Assembly: GCF_021395205.1 (NCBI RefSeq)
Contig: NZ_JAJVCS010000003.1
Span: 124,001-188,000, forward strand
DNA: 64,000 nt
Direction of reading: 5' to 3'
Origin: Polynucleobacter sp. IMCC 30228
GTDB lineage: Bacteria; Pseudomonadota; Gammaproteobacteria; Burkholderiales; Burkholderiaceae
Shown: piece by piece, positions 49,206 through 57,389 of the stretch
How the letters are laid out: each line of letters opens with the position of its first letter
Numbering within the stretch: the first letter of the stretch is position 1
The notes under the pieces: generated by a model
Told to the model about the DNA's origin: nothing
Database searches by the model: none
What the model saw: the letters and a program-made list of their open reading frames with translations, nothing else
Made by a program: the position numbers and the translations under genes

Positions 49206-49988
49206 ATGCCGGAGAAATACGAAACAATTTTAGTTAGCACCCATGGCAAGGTAGGTTTAATAACCCTCAATCGGCCTCAGGCGCTCAATGCCTTAAGTCC
49301 TGAATTAACTCGCGAGCTGGGCTTAGCTTTGGATGATTTTGAGGGTGATGAAACGATTGCTGCAGTAGTGATTACTGGCAGTGATAAGGCCTTTGCCGCT
49401 GGAGCAGATATTAAGGTAATGAAAGATTGGTCCTATATGGATGTCTATAAGGCCAATTTTGTTTCGGCAACTTGGGAACGCTTAGCGCGTTTTCGTAAGC
49501 CCACTATTGCTGCTGTCGCAGGATATGCCTTAGGCGGTGGTTGTGAGTTAGCGATGATGTGTGATTTTATTATTGCCGCCGATACTGCAAAATTTGGTCA
49601 GCCTGAAATTACGATCGGTACTATTCCAGGGGCGGGTGGCTCGCAGCGCTTAACCCGGTTTGTGGGGAAATCGAAGGCAATGGAAATGGTCCTCACAGGC
49701 CGGATGATGGATGCCGCTGAAGCAGAGCGTAGCGGCTTAGTGAGTCGAGTCGTACCTGCTGATCAGTTAATTAGTGATGCCTTGGCGACCGCTGCAAAAA
49801 TTGCCAGTATGTCTTTGCCAATCTTAATGATGGCAAAAGAAGCGGTGAACATGGCTTATGAGGTCCCTTTGGCTGAAGGCATTCATTTTGAGCGGCGCTT
49901 ATTTCATTCAACCTTTGCTACGGAAGACCAAAAAGAAGGGATGGCGGCATTTACTGAAAAACGTCCCCCCGTATTTAAAGATAAGTAA
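49206..49988 (+). CDS. Enoyl-CoA hydratase
   Basis: A 260-residue crotonase-family protein that hydrates trans-2-enoyl-CoA in beta-oxidation. The oxyanion-hole segments are AFAAGADIK and [14 protein letters not shown]; the two catalytic glutamates lie in GGGCEL and [23 protein letters not shown] at 49206 with GAAGGG upstream is preferred to a TTG at 49191. The general short-chain hydratase (PaaF/Ech-like) is most likely. Confidence 0.92.
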   Translation: MPEKYETILVSTHGKVGLITLNRPQALNALSPELTRELGLALDDFEGDETIAAVVITGSDKAFAAGADIKVMKDWSYMDVYKANFVSATWERLARFRKPTIAAVAGYALGGGCELAMMCDFIIAADTAKFGQPEITIGTIPGAGGSQRLTRFVGKSKAMEMVLTGRMMDAAEAERSGLVSRVVPADQLISDALATAAKIASMSLPILMMAKEAVNMAYEVPLAEGIHFERRLFHSTFATEDQKEGMAAFTEKRPPVFKDK

Positions 49989-50022
49989 GAAAAAACTATT
50001 ATTGATATAGAAAGTAGATACC

Positions 50023-50517
50023 TTGTTCAGGAGTTTGATTCATTTCTTGCGTGGGGGCCAATCAAGGCTCGGTTTTCAGCTCAATGATGGTGGTCGATTA
50101 GCTTCGGGATATAAGGGCTATGCAGGCGATTGTGTTATTAGATCGATTGCCATTGCTGCTGAATTGCCCTATGCCCAAGTTTATGAAGCTTTACGAGCGG
50201 CAAATTTTGCTTATGCTGATAGCAAACGCGATCGTCTGGCTAAACAATTAAATCAGCGCGGCGCATCACCACGCAACGGTAATCACCGTAAAGTATTTCA
50301 CGATTATATTTTGGCGCAAGGTTTTCAATGGGTGCCAACCATGAAAATTGGCGGCGGCTGTCAGGCACATCTACGACTTCACGAAATTCCATCAGGGCGG
50401 GTTATTGTTAAGGTCTCCAAACACTTAACTGCTGTCATCAATGGCGTAATTCATGATACTCATGATCCATCGCGGCGAGGTACGCGCTGCGTTTATGGTT
50501 ATTACTTAAAGACCTAA
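50023..50517 (+). CDS. Papain-like-fold small protein, function unknown
   Basis: A 164-residue protein that I do not assign to a named family. It shows an ordered Cys-His-Asp set: Cys37 in YAGDCVIRSIAIAAELPYAQVYEAL, His134 in SKHLTAVINGVIHD, and Asp145 or Asp148 in HDTHDPSRRG. This pattern is that of papain/C39-like cysteine proteases seen in small phage and bacterial proteins with a GDCxxRAIA motif. There is no signal peptide or membrane segment. The start appears to be TTG at 50023. It stands alone between the hydratase gene and an outer-membrane protein gene on the other strand. Confidence 0.72.
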   Translation: MFRSLIHFLRGGQSRLGFQLNDGGRLASGYKGYAGDCVIRSIAIAAELPYAQVYEALRAANFAYADSKRDRLAKQLNQRGASPRNGNHRKVFHDYILAQGFQWVPTMKIGGGCQAHLRLHEIPSGRVIVKVSKHLTAVINGVIHDTHDPSRRGTRCVYGYYLKT

Positions 50518-50552
50518 ACTAAACTTAAAATAATATGCACTGCTAATTGCAG

Positions 50553-50566
50553 GGCATTTAAATGCC
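50553..50566. repeat. Perfect 14-base palindrome at a convergent gene end
   Basis: GGCATTTAAATGCC is self-complementary and lies over the stop codon of the outer-membrane protein gene, between two converging genes. It could act in transcription ending, but no T-run follows on either strand. Confidence 0.4.
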
Positions 50567-51442
50567 AGGCCCCCAGCGGTATTGCCAAAGCACATTAATG
50601 ATGTTGAAGTTATTGCCCACCTTCGCATATACCCCTTGACTAGCGGCAATACGAATCGAGTTATTTTGATTAACGGGAAGCGCTAGAGTAGTGCCAATAC
50701 GCCAATTTTGCAGATAATTATTATTTGACCTGCCATCAATCGTGGTCTGTCCGCCAGTATAGTAATTGGCATCAGCAGCAATCCAGGCTCCAGTTTTGAA
50801 GGTATAAACGACATGGCCTTCACTCGAGTAAATTGGGCTTTGGCTTAAGGTGTTGCCACCATAAAAGTTTTTATTTTCAGAGAAATATGTAATTGAACCC
50901 GTGAGCTCTATTTGCCATGGACCAAAAGCCTGTGAAGCTCCAACGCCAGGCTTAACATACCAGCGGTTCGCACCAATGTTTAATAATTTGCTACTGTCAT
51001 AGCTCCCCCAAGGGATGGAGGTGGCAATACTTGCGCCAATAATCAGATCTTGTTGATAGTTTTTAAAGTCAGCAATAGAAAGGGCCGGGGCCCCATACAA
51101 ATTAACTGAGAGCGTTAAGAGTGGATCAATTAAGCCGTCAGATACACCGCTAATCGACTGGCCACGGGCGTTATACGAGCCATAAAGCTGACCATAGGGT
51201 AGAGCGAGGGTAAGCTTTGCAGATTGACCATTGATATCTAAAATTCGCGTTAGGGCAACGATTTCAGAAGAAAGTTGATAGTTGGGGCTGCTTACTTGGG
51301 TATAGGCCAGCCCAAGAAAATTAATGTTAACTGGCGAATTGTTGTATGCCCGCGGGTCAATTTCTTGGGCTCCTAGGTTGCTAGATAAGATAAAGATCAG
51401 CGATAAACTGCCTATTTTTAGCGCCCTTAGAAACCTTTTCAT
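50558..51442 (-). CDS. Outer-membrane barrel protein (phenol MetA-pathway family)
   Basis: A protein of about 294 residues with a signal peptide ending NLGAQ and a beta-rich sequence of alternating polar and apolar residues, of the type listed as 'putative MetA-pathway of phenol degradation' outer-membrane transporter. It ends NVLWQYRWGPGI without the usual final Phe. The start at 51442 gives a normal signal; a longer reading to 51502 adds 20 residues. It diverges from the repeat-peptide gene, with about 63 bases between starts. Confidence 0.82.
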   Translation of the reverse strand: MKRFLRALKIGSLSLIFILSSNLGAQEIDPRAYNNSPVNINFLGLAYTQVSSPNYQLSSEIVALTRILDINGQSAKLTLALPYGQLYGSYNARGQSISGVSDGLIDPLLTLSVNLYGAPALSIADFKNYQQDLIIGASIATSIPWGSYDSSKLLNIGANRWYVKPGVGASQAFGPWQIELTGSITYFSENKNFYGGNTLSQSPIYSSEGHVVYTFKTGAWIAADANYYTGGQTTIDGRSNNNYLQNWRIGTTLALPVNQNNSIRIAASQGVYAKVGNNFNIINVLWQYRWGPGI

Positions 51443-51505
51443 GCCCCATTTTAGCGGTCTAAATATTCCTCGGAGTTGTTGGCAATTGCTGCTGTAGCGC
51501 ATACA

Positions 51506-51844
51506 ATGCCTGCAAGCATCTTAATAGGGAAGTTTGGAGCGAGCCCAGACTCATTCATTATCAAACCTTATCTTTTTTTAATATTTTTTGCCGGGACTTA
51601 TTCTGCTGGAGTTTTAGCAGTCGAAACACCTTGCAAGCCTCAGCCACATAAAGTGACTGGCATCCTCATGCCGTGCCCGGATAAGAGTTCTGATATGCCA
51701 GTGAGCAAGGGTCCTGTGAGTATTCCCGCTGGCAGTCAGCCTGAGAGCACTCAACCCAGCACAAGCCCTAAACTGCAAGCAGTGCCGCCTTGCAAGCCTC
51801 AACCACACAAGGTAACTGGCATACTGATGCCTTGTCCAAATTAA
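51506..51844 (+). CDS. Secreted protein with two identical 17-residue Cys/His/Met repeats
   Basis: A protein of about 112 residues that I do not recognise. A hydrophobic segment ending GVLA is followed by VETP and the peptide PCKPQPHKVTGILMPCP, then a 36-residue Ser/Pro/Gln-rich linker and the same peptide again at the C terminus. Each repeat offers two cysteines, one histidine and one methionine, a set suited to a soft metal or a disulfide loop. A TTG start at 51476 is the alternative. It is divergent from an outer-membrane protein gene and 26 bases before a DUF1622 gene. Confidence 0.7.
   Translation: MPASILIGKFGASPDSFIIKPYLFLIFFAGTYSAGVLAVETPCKPQPHKVTGILMPCPDKSSDMPVSKGPVSIPAGSQPESTQPSTSPKLQAVPPCKPQPHKVTGILMPCPN
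51629..51679 (+). repeat. 17-codon repeat, copy 1
   Basis: Encodes the first copy of the Cys/His/Met peptide. It differs from copy 2 at nine of 51 bases, every one at a third codon position and silent. Confidence 0.9.
51788..51838 (+). repeat. 17-codon repeat, copy 2
   Basis: Encodes the second copy, identical in protein to copy 1. It ends one codon before the stop codon. Confidence 0.9.
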
Positions 51845-51870
51845 CAGCCCTATTTTGGGGGAGCTAAAAA

Positions 51871-52221
51871 ATGACATTAATTGAAGTTATTCAGGGCGTC
51901 AGCGATGTGATGGATGGACTGGGCGTGGCAGTAGTCGCCTTGGGCGTCTTATGGGGCTTGTATGTTTTTATTAAAGACCTACCAAAGATGCCCATCGATG
52001 ATGCTTATAAATTATTTCGTAATCAAATTATTCGTGCCTTGCTCTTGGGTTTGGAAATATTGGTTGCAGGTGACATCATTCGTACGGTCGCAGTTAGCCC
52101 AACATTAATGAGTGTAGCGGTGTTAGGGGCAATTGTGGTGATTCGTTGTTTCTTAAGTTGGTCTTTGGCTTTAGAAATGAATGGCCGGTGGCCATGGCAG
52201 TCGCCAAGAGAAACAAAATAA
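51871..52221 (+). CDS. DUF1622 membrane protein
   Basis: A 116-residue membrane protein with three hydrophobic segments and the DUF1622 pattern (FRNQIIRALLLGLEILVAGDIIRTVAV). The family is uncharacterised. GGGGGAG precedes the ATG. It lies behind the repeat-peptide gene and before an ion-channel gene, with all three on the + strand, so a small envelope or ion-homeostasis unit is possible. Confidence 0.85.
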   Translation: MTLIEVIQGVSDVMDGLGVAVVALGVLWGLYVFIKDLPKMPIDDAYKLFRNQIIRALLLGLEILVAGDIIRTVAVSPTLMSVAVLGAIVVIRCFLSWSLALEMNGRWPWQSPRETK

Positions 52222-52257
52222 TTTTCTTCATCCTTATTTAAGCATGCAGTTCAATAT

Positions 52258-52716
52258 ATGCCCTTCCTACTGGTTTTAGTAGTAAATAGTTTTTTGGTGA
52301 TGGCCGCAATCTTGTTTCATTACGAGGTTCTTTTTCATTTAGCGAAACGCTTGGCTGCCATTCATCACTTTGCGCCAAGAATCCGGGTTTTATTTGGAGT
52401 GATTGTTATTTTCCTTGCCCATGTTATTGAAATTTGGCTTTTTGGGCTCGGCTACTTTTTTACTTTAAAAATAGATGGCCTTGGTAAGTTAGTTGGCAGT
52501 ATTGCTGGCGGTGGATCACTACTCGACTGTGTTTATCTTTCCTTTTTAACCTTCACTACGGTTGGCTATGGTGATGTTGTGGGGGAGGGTTATGTACGGT
52601 ATTTAACTGGGGTAGAAGCTTTAACAGGTCTAATTTTAATTACTTGGTCAGCTTCTTTTATTTATCTTGAAATGCAAAAATTTTGGAACTTGCCTCGGGC
52701 TTCGGCCAATGAATAA
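52258..52716 (+). CDS. Two-helix ion channel protein
   Basis: A 152-residue membrane protein with the potassium-channel selectivity filter FTTVGYGDV near residue 104 and hydrophobic segments on both sides. No RCK/TrkA-N ligand domain follows the pore, so gating by a cytoplasmic domain is not apparent. The N-terminal part has two further membrane segments. Confidence 0.87.
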   Translation: MPFLLVLVVNSFLVMAAILFHYEVLFHLAKRLAAIHHFAPRIRVLFGVIVIFLAHVIEIWLFGLGYFFTLKIDGLGKLVGSIAGGGSLLDCVYLSFLTFTTVGYGDVVGEGYVRYLTGVEALTGLILITWSASFIYLEMQKFWNLPRASANE

Positions 52717-52784
52717 ACGTAACTGAACAAAGTAAGGTAAATTTCAAATTATTGAATTTGCTGGGCCTAAAAAGACTTTTTACT

Positions 52785-54212
52785 ATGCTGCTTTGGTTTG
52801 TCATTATTTATTGGATTATTTCAATTGGCATCGGCTTATGGGCAGCCATGCGCGTAAAGAATACGGCTGACTTTGCGGCCGCTGGTCATAGCCTGCCTTT
52901 GCCAATTGTGACGGCAACTGTTTTTGCTACTTGGTTTGGGTCTGAAACGGTATTGGGTATTCCTGCTACGTTTCTGAAGGATGGTCTGGGCGGAATCGTT
53001 TCCGATCCCTTTGGGTCTTCGCTCTGTTTGATCTTAGTCGGCTTATTTTTTGCCAAGCATTTGTATAACCGTAAGATGCTAACGATTGGCGATTTCTTTC
53101 GTGAAAAGTATGGGCGTACAGTTGAAATACTCGTTACCTTATGTATTGTGGCCTCTTATTTAGGTTGGGTTGCTGCGCAAATTAAAGCCCTTGGTTTAGT
53201 ATTTAATGTCGTTTCTGAAGGTGGGGTCAGCCAAACTACCGGCATGTTAATTGGCGCTAGCAGCGTTTTAATTTATACCCTGTTTGGCGGTATGTGGTCG
53301 GTTGCTATTACTGATTTTATCCAGATGATTGTGATTGTGGTTGGGATGCTTTACATCGGCGGTGAAATGGCTAGCGAAACTGGGGGGATTAGTGTAGTTA
53401 TTCAGCATGCAGCTGCAGCTGGGAAGCTCAATTTTTGGCCTGACATGAATTTAGCTGCTATTTTAGGTTTTATGGCGGCATTATTTACGATGATGTTAGG
53501 TTCGATTCCTCAGCAAGATGTCTTCCAACGAATTACCTCATCTAAAAATTCAACTATTGCAGTCCAAGCAGCCATTTTAGGAGGAGTACTCTATTTTATT
53601 TTCGCTTTTATCCCGCTTTTCTTAGCCTATTCAGCGAGCCTATTAGACCCCGCTCTAATTGCAAAATATTTAGACACTGATCCCCAATTAATTTTACCTA
53701 AGCTCATTTTGAACCATGCGCCATTGTTTGCCCAAATTATGTTTTTTGGCGCCTTACTATCGGCCATTAAAAGTTGTGCTAGTGCCACGCTATTAGCGCC
53801 GTCAGTTACGTTTGCTGAAAATATTGTGCGGGGTTTTTATCGTCATTTAACAGATCTTCAGCTGTTGAAAATTATGCGTATTACCGTACTTTGCTTTACT
53901 GTCATCGTAACTACCTTTGCAGTTAATTCTGAACTTTCTATTTTTAAGATGGTTGAAAGTGCCTATAAGATAACCTTGGTGTCGGCATTTGTGCCTTTGG
54001 CGTTTGGAGTATATTGGTCACGCGCTAACTCGTTGGGCGGGTTATTGGCGATCATCAGTGGTTTAACTGTTTGGATTGGCTGTGAGATTTTTGCGCCACT
54101 AGCAATTTTGCCGCCGCAATTGGCCGGTCTACTGGCTAGCATTGCCGGAATGTTAATTGGCGGTGTATTTCCGCGCTCGGCTGGCGTGCCAGAGGCCTAT
54201 TTGCGGGAGTAG
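52785..54212 (+). CDS. Sodium:solute symporter
   Basis: A protein of about 475 residues of the SSS family with about 12 to 13 membrane segments: MLLWFVIIYWIISIGIGL as first helix, FATWFGSETVLGIPATFLKDGLGG, and AILGFMAALFTMMLGSIPQQDVFQR, which is characteristic. The ATG at 52785 matches the usual N terminus; a TTG at 52752 would add 11 residues. The solute is not predictable. It precedes the phytanoyl-CoA-dioxygenase-like gene by 59 bases. Confidence 0.88.
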   Translation: MLLWFVIIYWIISIGIGLWAAMRVKNTADFAAAGHSLPLPIVTATVFATWFGSETVLGIPATFLKDGLGGIVSDPFGSSLCLILVGLFFAKHLYNRKMLTIGDFFREKYGRTVEILVTLCIVASYLGWVAAQIKALGLVFNVVSEGGVSQTTGMLIGASSVLIYTLFGGMWSVAITDFIQMIVIVVGMLYIGGEMASETGGISVVIQHAAAAGKLNFWPDMNLAAILGFMAALFTMMLGSIPQQDVFQRITSSKNSTIAVQAAILGGVLYFIFAFIPLFLAYSASLLDPALIAKYLDTDPQLILPKLILNHAPLFAQIMFFGALLSAIKSCASATLLAPSVTFAENIVRGFYRHLTDLQLLKIMRITVLCFTVIVTTFAVNSELSIFKMVESAYKITLVSAFVPLAFGVYWSRANSLGGLLAIISGLTVWIGCEIFAPLAILPPQLAGLLASIAGMLIGGVFPRSAGVPEAYLRE

Positions 54213-54229
54213 TATATTGGTAGTATATT
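54209..54229. repeat. Tandem 10-base direct repeat, candidate operator
   Basis: GTAGTATATT occurs at 54209-54218 and again at 54220-54229, an 11-base period of about one helical turn, 43 bases before the dioxygenase-like gene. Two copies on one DNA face are typical of a protein-binding site. Confidence 0.4.
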
Positions 54230-54271
54230 AGATAGCATTGCGACCGAGTCTTTCATTCACAGGCGGATTAC

Positions 54272-55132
54272 ATGCTAAAAACTCTTTCAGAACAGCAGGT
54301 GAGGCAATATCAAGAACAGGGATACCTTAGTAAAATAAGGGTATTGAGTGCCGAGCAGACCCTAGAGATCCGCCAAAAACTTGAAGCTTTCGAGGCTGAA
54401 CAAGGCAAACCCTTAAATGGCTCCCAACGGCACAAAACCCATTTACTCTTTACTTGGCTTAATGAGTTAGTCCGCAATAGCAAAATTCTTGATGCAATAG
54501 AGGATTTATATGGCGAAAATATCCTGTGTTGGACGACAAATTTTTTTATTAAAGAGGCCAATGATCCCGGTTTTGTTTCATGGCATCAAGACTCGACTTA
54601 TTGGGGTCTATCTTCACCTGATGTAATAACTGCATGGATTGCTTTATCCCCAAGCAATCAAACTAATGGGGCGATGGCAATTATTCCCGGCACACACTTG
54701 CTCGATCAGTTGCCCCACCGAGATTCTTTTGCAAAAAATAATTTACTTACCCGTGGCCAAGAAATTGCAATGGCAGTAAACGAGGCCGAGGCGGTAACCT
54801 TAGAGCTAGAGCCGGGTGAAATGTCTTTACATCATGTGCGTATTATTCATGGCTCCCCGCCGAATCATTCTGCCGAGCGGCGAATTGGCTTTGCGATTCG
54901 CTATATTCCTACTTTCGTTAGACAAATTGAAGGTGATGATTCAGCTACGCTAGTGCGCGGCATGGACGAGTACCAAACCTTCACTCATGAGCCCACCCCA
55001 AGCAAGGATATGGATCTTGATTTTGTTGCTTTACACCAAAGTATTACCGATAAAAGCGCGAAGATTTTATATAAAGATACGAAGATCGATAGTTATGATG
55101 CCTCGATGGCCAACCCGAAGGAGCGGGCCTGA
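54272..55132 (+). CDS. Phytanoyl-CoA dioxygenase-family protein
   Basis: A 286-residue Fe(II)/2-oxoglutarate oxygenase. The metal triad is visible as His105 and Asp107 (SWHQDSTYWG) and His193 (RIIHGSPPN), with the 2-oxoglutarate-binding arginine in the following AERRIGFAIRYIPT. WIALSPSNQTNGAMAIIPGTH is typical of the family. The substrate is unknown. It converges on the thiol dioxygenase gene. Confidence 0.88.
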   Translation: MLKTLSEQQVRQYQEQGYLSKIRVLSAEQTLEIRQKLEAFEAEQGKPLNGSQRHKTHLLFTWLNELVRNSKILDAIEDLYGENILCWTTNFFIKEANDPGFVSWHQDSTYWGLSSPDVITAWIALSPSNQTNGAMAIIPGTHLLDQLPHRDSFAKNNLLTRGQEIAMAVNEAEAVTLELEPGEMSLHHVRIIHGSPPNHSAERRIGFAIRYIPTFVRQIEGDDSATLVRGMDEYQTFTHEPTPSKDMDLDFVALHQSITDKSAKILYKDTKIDSYDASMANPKERA

Positions 55133-55203
55133 CAAATTCAGGAGCTAGTGATAAGGGATGCGCTCAGTTCCTCTTAAGCTTAGTGACCAGCGCTGCGAAT
55201 GGT

Positions 55204-55815
55204 TTAAATTTTAGGATTGGCGGAGCGATCCCATAAGTTAGGCACTTGAGCCGAAGAATAGCCGGAAACAAATTGTTTCTTTGCTCCGGTTTCATGATGA
55301 TAGGTATGGCGATTGACTGCGCCAATATTAGCCCCATAGACATGAATGCTAATAGCGTTTTGGGTGGAGGAGGCATTGCGCACAATATGAATATCGCCAA
55401 TATCTGGACTAACCGCTTCAACTTCTCCTGGATTAAGGATGACTTCAGGACCATCTTGCACTAATTTGCCAGCTTGATCGTGCTTAAAACGCTGACTAAT
55501 TTCAGAGCCGCGAAGCATACCAATTAGGCCCCATACACAGTGATCATGAATTGGTGTCTTATGGTCTGGCCCCCAAACAAAGCTAACCACGGAGAAGCGC
55601 TCTAAGGGATCGGTATGTAACAAAAATTGTTGATAGTATTCATGATGATGAATGGTGCAAAAGGTCGGCAGCCAAGTGTCATTTGCAATAAGTTGTTTTA
55701 GTAAGGCCCCACCTTTATTAACTAGGGTAGGCTCATCCTGGGTTTCATTGACTAAATGAGTCATTGCAATGACAAACTCGCGCAGTGGGCTAATCGGATG
55801 GGTGGTTGCTGACAT
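55204..55815 (-). CDS. Thiol dioxygenase (cysteine/3-mercaptopropionate dioxygenase family)
   Basis: A 203-residue cupin enzyme that adds O2 to a thiol, giving a sulfinate. Iron ligands are His90 and His92 (TPIHDHCVWG) and His143 (GDIHIV), and the Ser156-His158-Tyr160 triad of the family is present (SIHVYG). The local RFSVVSFVWGP segment is of the bacterial type that includes both cysteine and 3-mercaptopropionate dioxygenases; substrate cannot be decided. It is divergent from the hydroxylase gene, with a 143-base gap between starts. Confidence 0.88.
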   Translation of the reverse strand: MSATTHPISPLREFVIAMTHLVNETQDEPTLVNKGGALLKQLIANDTWLPTFCTIHHHEYYQQFLLHTDPLERFSVVSFVWGPDHKTPIHDHCVWGLIGMLRGSEISQRFKHDQAGKLVQDGPEVILNPGEVEAVSPDIGDIHIVRNASSTQNAISIHVYGANIGAVNRHTYHHETGAKKQFVSGYSSAQVPNLWDRSANPKI

Positions 55816-55867
55816 GGGTTTTCTCCGGAAAGGAATAAATATTAGGGTATCCCCCCACCATTATTCC

Positions 55868-55896
55868 AGTAATATAATTAATATTCAAGTAATATA
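55868..55896. repeat. Spaced direct repeat, candidate operator
   Basis: AGTAATATA occurs at 55868-55876 and 55888-55896, 20 bases apart (two helical turns), inside the 143-base region between the divergent thiol dioxygenase and hydroxylase genes. A GntR-family regulator is encoded in the same unit. The AT-rich context lowers confidence. Confidence 0.35.
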
Positions 55897-55958
55897 TCAG
55901 AAACATATTTGATGATTCGAATGGTTATTGTTTTTTCTTTAGCTTAGGAGGGTAAGCA

Positions 55959-56798
55959 ATGAGCTCAGCAGCAAAACCCATGTTCATGAATGAGCGCCAA
56001 CGGAAGTTTCGCGCGGCTTATATTGGCGCTATTAGCCCGTTTTATAACGGCATCGTGCATATTGGCGTGATGTATTTAGCAGGTTTAGTGGCAATTTATT
56101 ATTGCGCCTCTCAATTAGTTAACCCTGGCTGGGCTTGGTTAACGGTAATTCCAGTTGCCATTGCAGGTAACTTTGTGGAGTGGGGTATGCATTTTTTTGT
56201 CATGCACCGTTTAATTGATAAGTTTGCCTTACGCGCCATTTATGATCGTCACACCCGCCAGCATCACCAGTACTTTACTGATAACGATTACACCATCGAT
56301 ACCGCACAAGAGTTTCGCATTGTATTTTTCCCTTGGCGAGTCTTAATTGTCTTGGGTGTTTTCGGCACTCTTTTCGGCTATATTGCAGCGCAGATTTTTA
56401 ATCCTAATGTGGGATATATTTTATATATCACCATGGTTGGCCATTATTTGCTTTACGAAACCTTTCATTTTTGCTGCCATGTAAAAGACAATTGGTTTGT
56501 ACGTAATATGCCATGCGTAAATACCATCCGTCGCCACCATGCCGCTCATCATAATTTAGGCATTATGATGCATAAAAATATGAACCTCACTTTTCCTGTA
56601 GCAGATTGGTTTTTAGGCACGTCTGATATTAAAAGAAGTCTTCTGGGCACTCTCTTTAATGGTTTTGATGAAACATATCTCGACCCTAAACTAAAACCGA
56701 TTATTAACAAGTTTCAAGACAGCCAAGTACAGGAGGAAAAAGTGACGCTTGAAGGGCCGATTCTATCCCCTGCTGAGCAGCAAATTTTGCGCGCATAA
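55959..56798 (+). CDS. Fatty acid hydroxylase/sterol desaturase-family protein
   Basis: A 279-residue membrane di-iron protein (PF04116 type) with about four hydrophobic segments and the histidine clusters HFFVMH (His78, His83), HTRQHH (98, 102, 103), HYLLYETFHFCCH (162, 170, 174) and HHAAHH (193-198). AGGAGGG precedes the ATG. The substrate is unknown. It is followed after 4 bases by the monooxygenase-like gene and heads a + strand run of genes to the end of the window. Confidence 0.87.
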   Translation: MSSAAKPMFMNERQRKFRAAYIGAISPFYNGIVHIGVMYLAGLVAIYYCASQLVNPGWAWLTVIPVAIAGNFVEWGMHFFVMHRLIDKFALRAIYDRHTRQHHQYFTDNDYTIDTAQEFRIVFFPWRVLIVLGVFGTLFGYIAAQIFNPNVGYILYITMVGHYLLYETFHFCCHVKDNWFVRNMPCVNTIRRHHAAHHNLGIMMHKNMNLTFPVADWFLGTSDIKRSLLGTLFNGFDETYLDPKLKPIINKFQDSQVQEEKVTLEGPILSPAEQQILRA

Positions 56799-56802
56799 CC
56801 AG

Positions 56803-57372
56803 ATGGTACAGGCCGTTTTTTTCGACGTCTTACCTAAAGAGGGTTCTGTTGAAACCTACTTTAGTATGGCCGCTAGCTTACGCCCAATCGTTGAAAAAAA
56901 TCCCGGCTTCGTGGCGGTAGAGCGTTTTGAAAATTTACAGGAATCGGGTTGGTTTTTTTCATTTTCGCAATGGCGTGATGAATTGGCTCTGGCGCAGTGG
57001 CGGTGCCAGCCAGACCACTATGGAGCTCAGGTTTGTGGGCGTAGCCTCATACTTGCAGACTATCGTTTAAGAGTGGCCGCACAGCAAGTTGGCGCACCTA
57101 TACAAAGCGAGATAAAAGAACGTGAACAGGTAGCGATGTTGATTGGGAATTTTGCGGCAATTGAGCACGCGTTTAAAGCGAGGCTAGACGCCGGCAATGA
57201 TTTACAACTGTTCCGAGGGGTTATCGATGCACAGCGCGGTATCGGGCTGGTTAACCACATTTCAGGACCCGTTGAATTTGCTGCCTCTACTCAATATGAA
57301 CTCAGATATTTTGAGGTTTGTCGTGACTATGGTATGTTTGATCGTGCCCAAGCCCCGCAACAATTTGCCTAA
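56803..57372 (+). CDS. Antibiotic-biosynthesis-monooxygenase-like protein
   Basis: A protein of about 189 residues. The first 95 residues resemble a dimeric alpha-beta-barrel monooxygenase (VVxxFFDVLPKEGSVETYFSMAASLRPIVEKNPGFV ... SFSQWRDELALAQW, with gaps), while the second half is a divergent repeat-like extension ending DRAQAPQQFA. ATG at 56803 is directly behind the hydroxylase stop. Members of the family act on aromatic or quinone-like compounds without cofactor; others degrade haem. Confidence 0.78.
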   Translation: MVQAVFFDVLPKEGSVETYFSMAASLRPIVEKNPGFVAVERFENLQESGWFFSFSQWRDELALAQWRCQPDHYGAQVCGRSLILADYRLRVAAQQVGAPIQSEIKEREQVAMLIGNFAAIEHAFKARLDAGNDLQLFRGVIDAQRGIGLVNHISGPVEFAASTQYELRYFEVCRDYGMFDRAQAPQQFA

Positions 57373-57389
57373 AAAATAATTCAAATGCT

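Noticed and set aside
51629-51838. The duplicated 51-base unit as a CRISPR or mobile repeat
   Set aside because: There are only two copies, in frame inside a gene, with silent differences; a coding repeat explains it.
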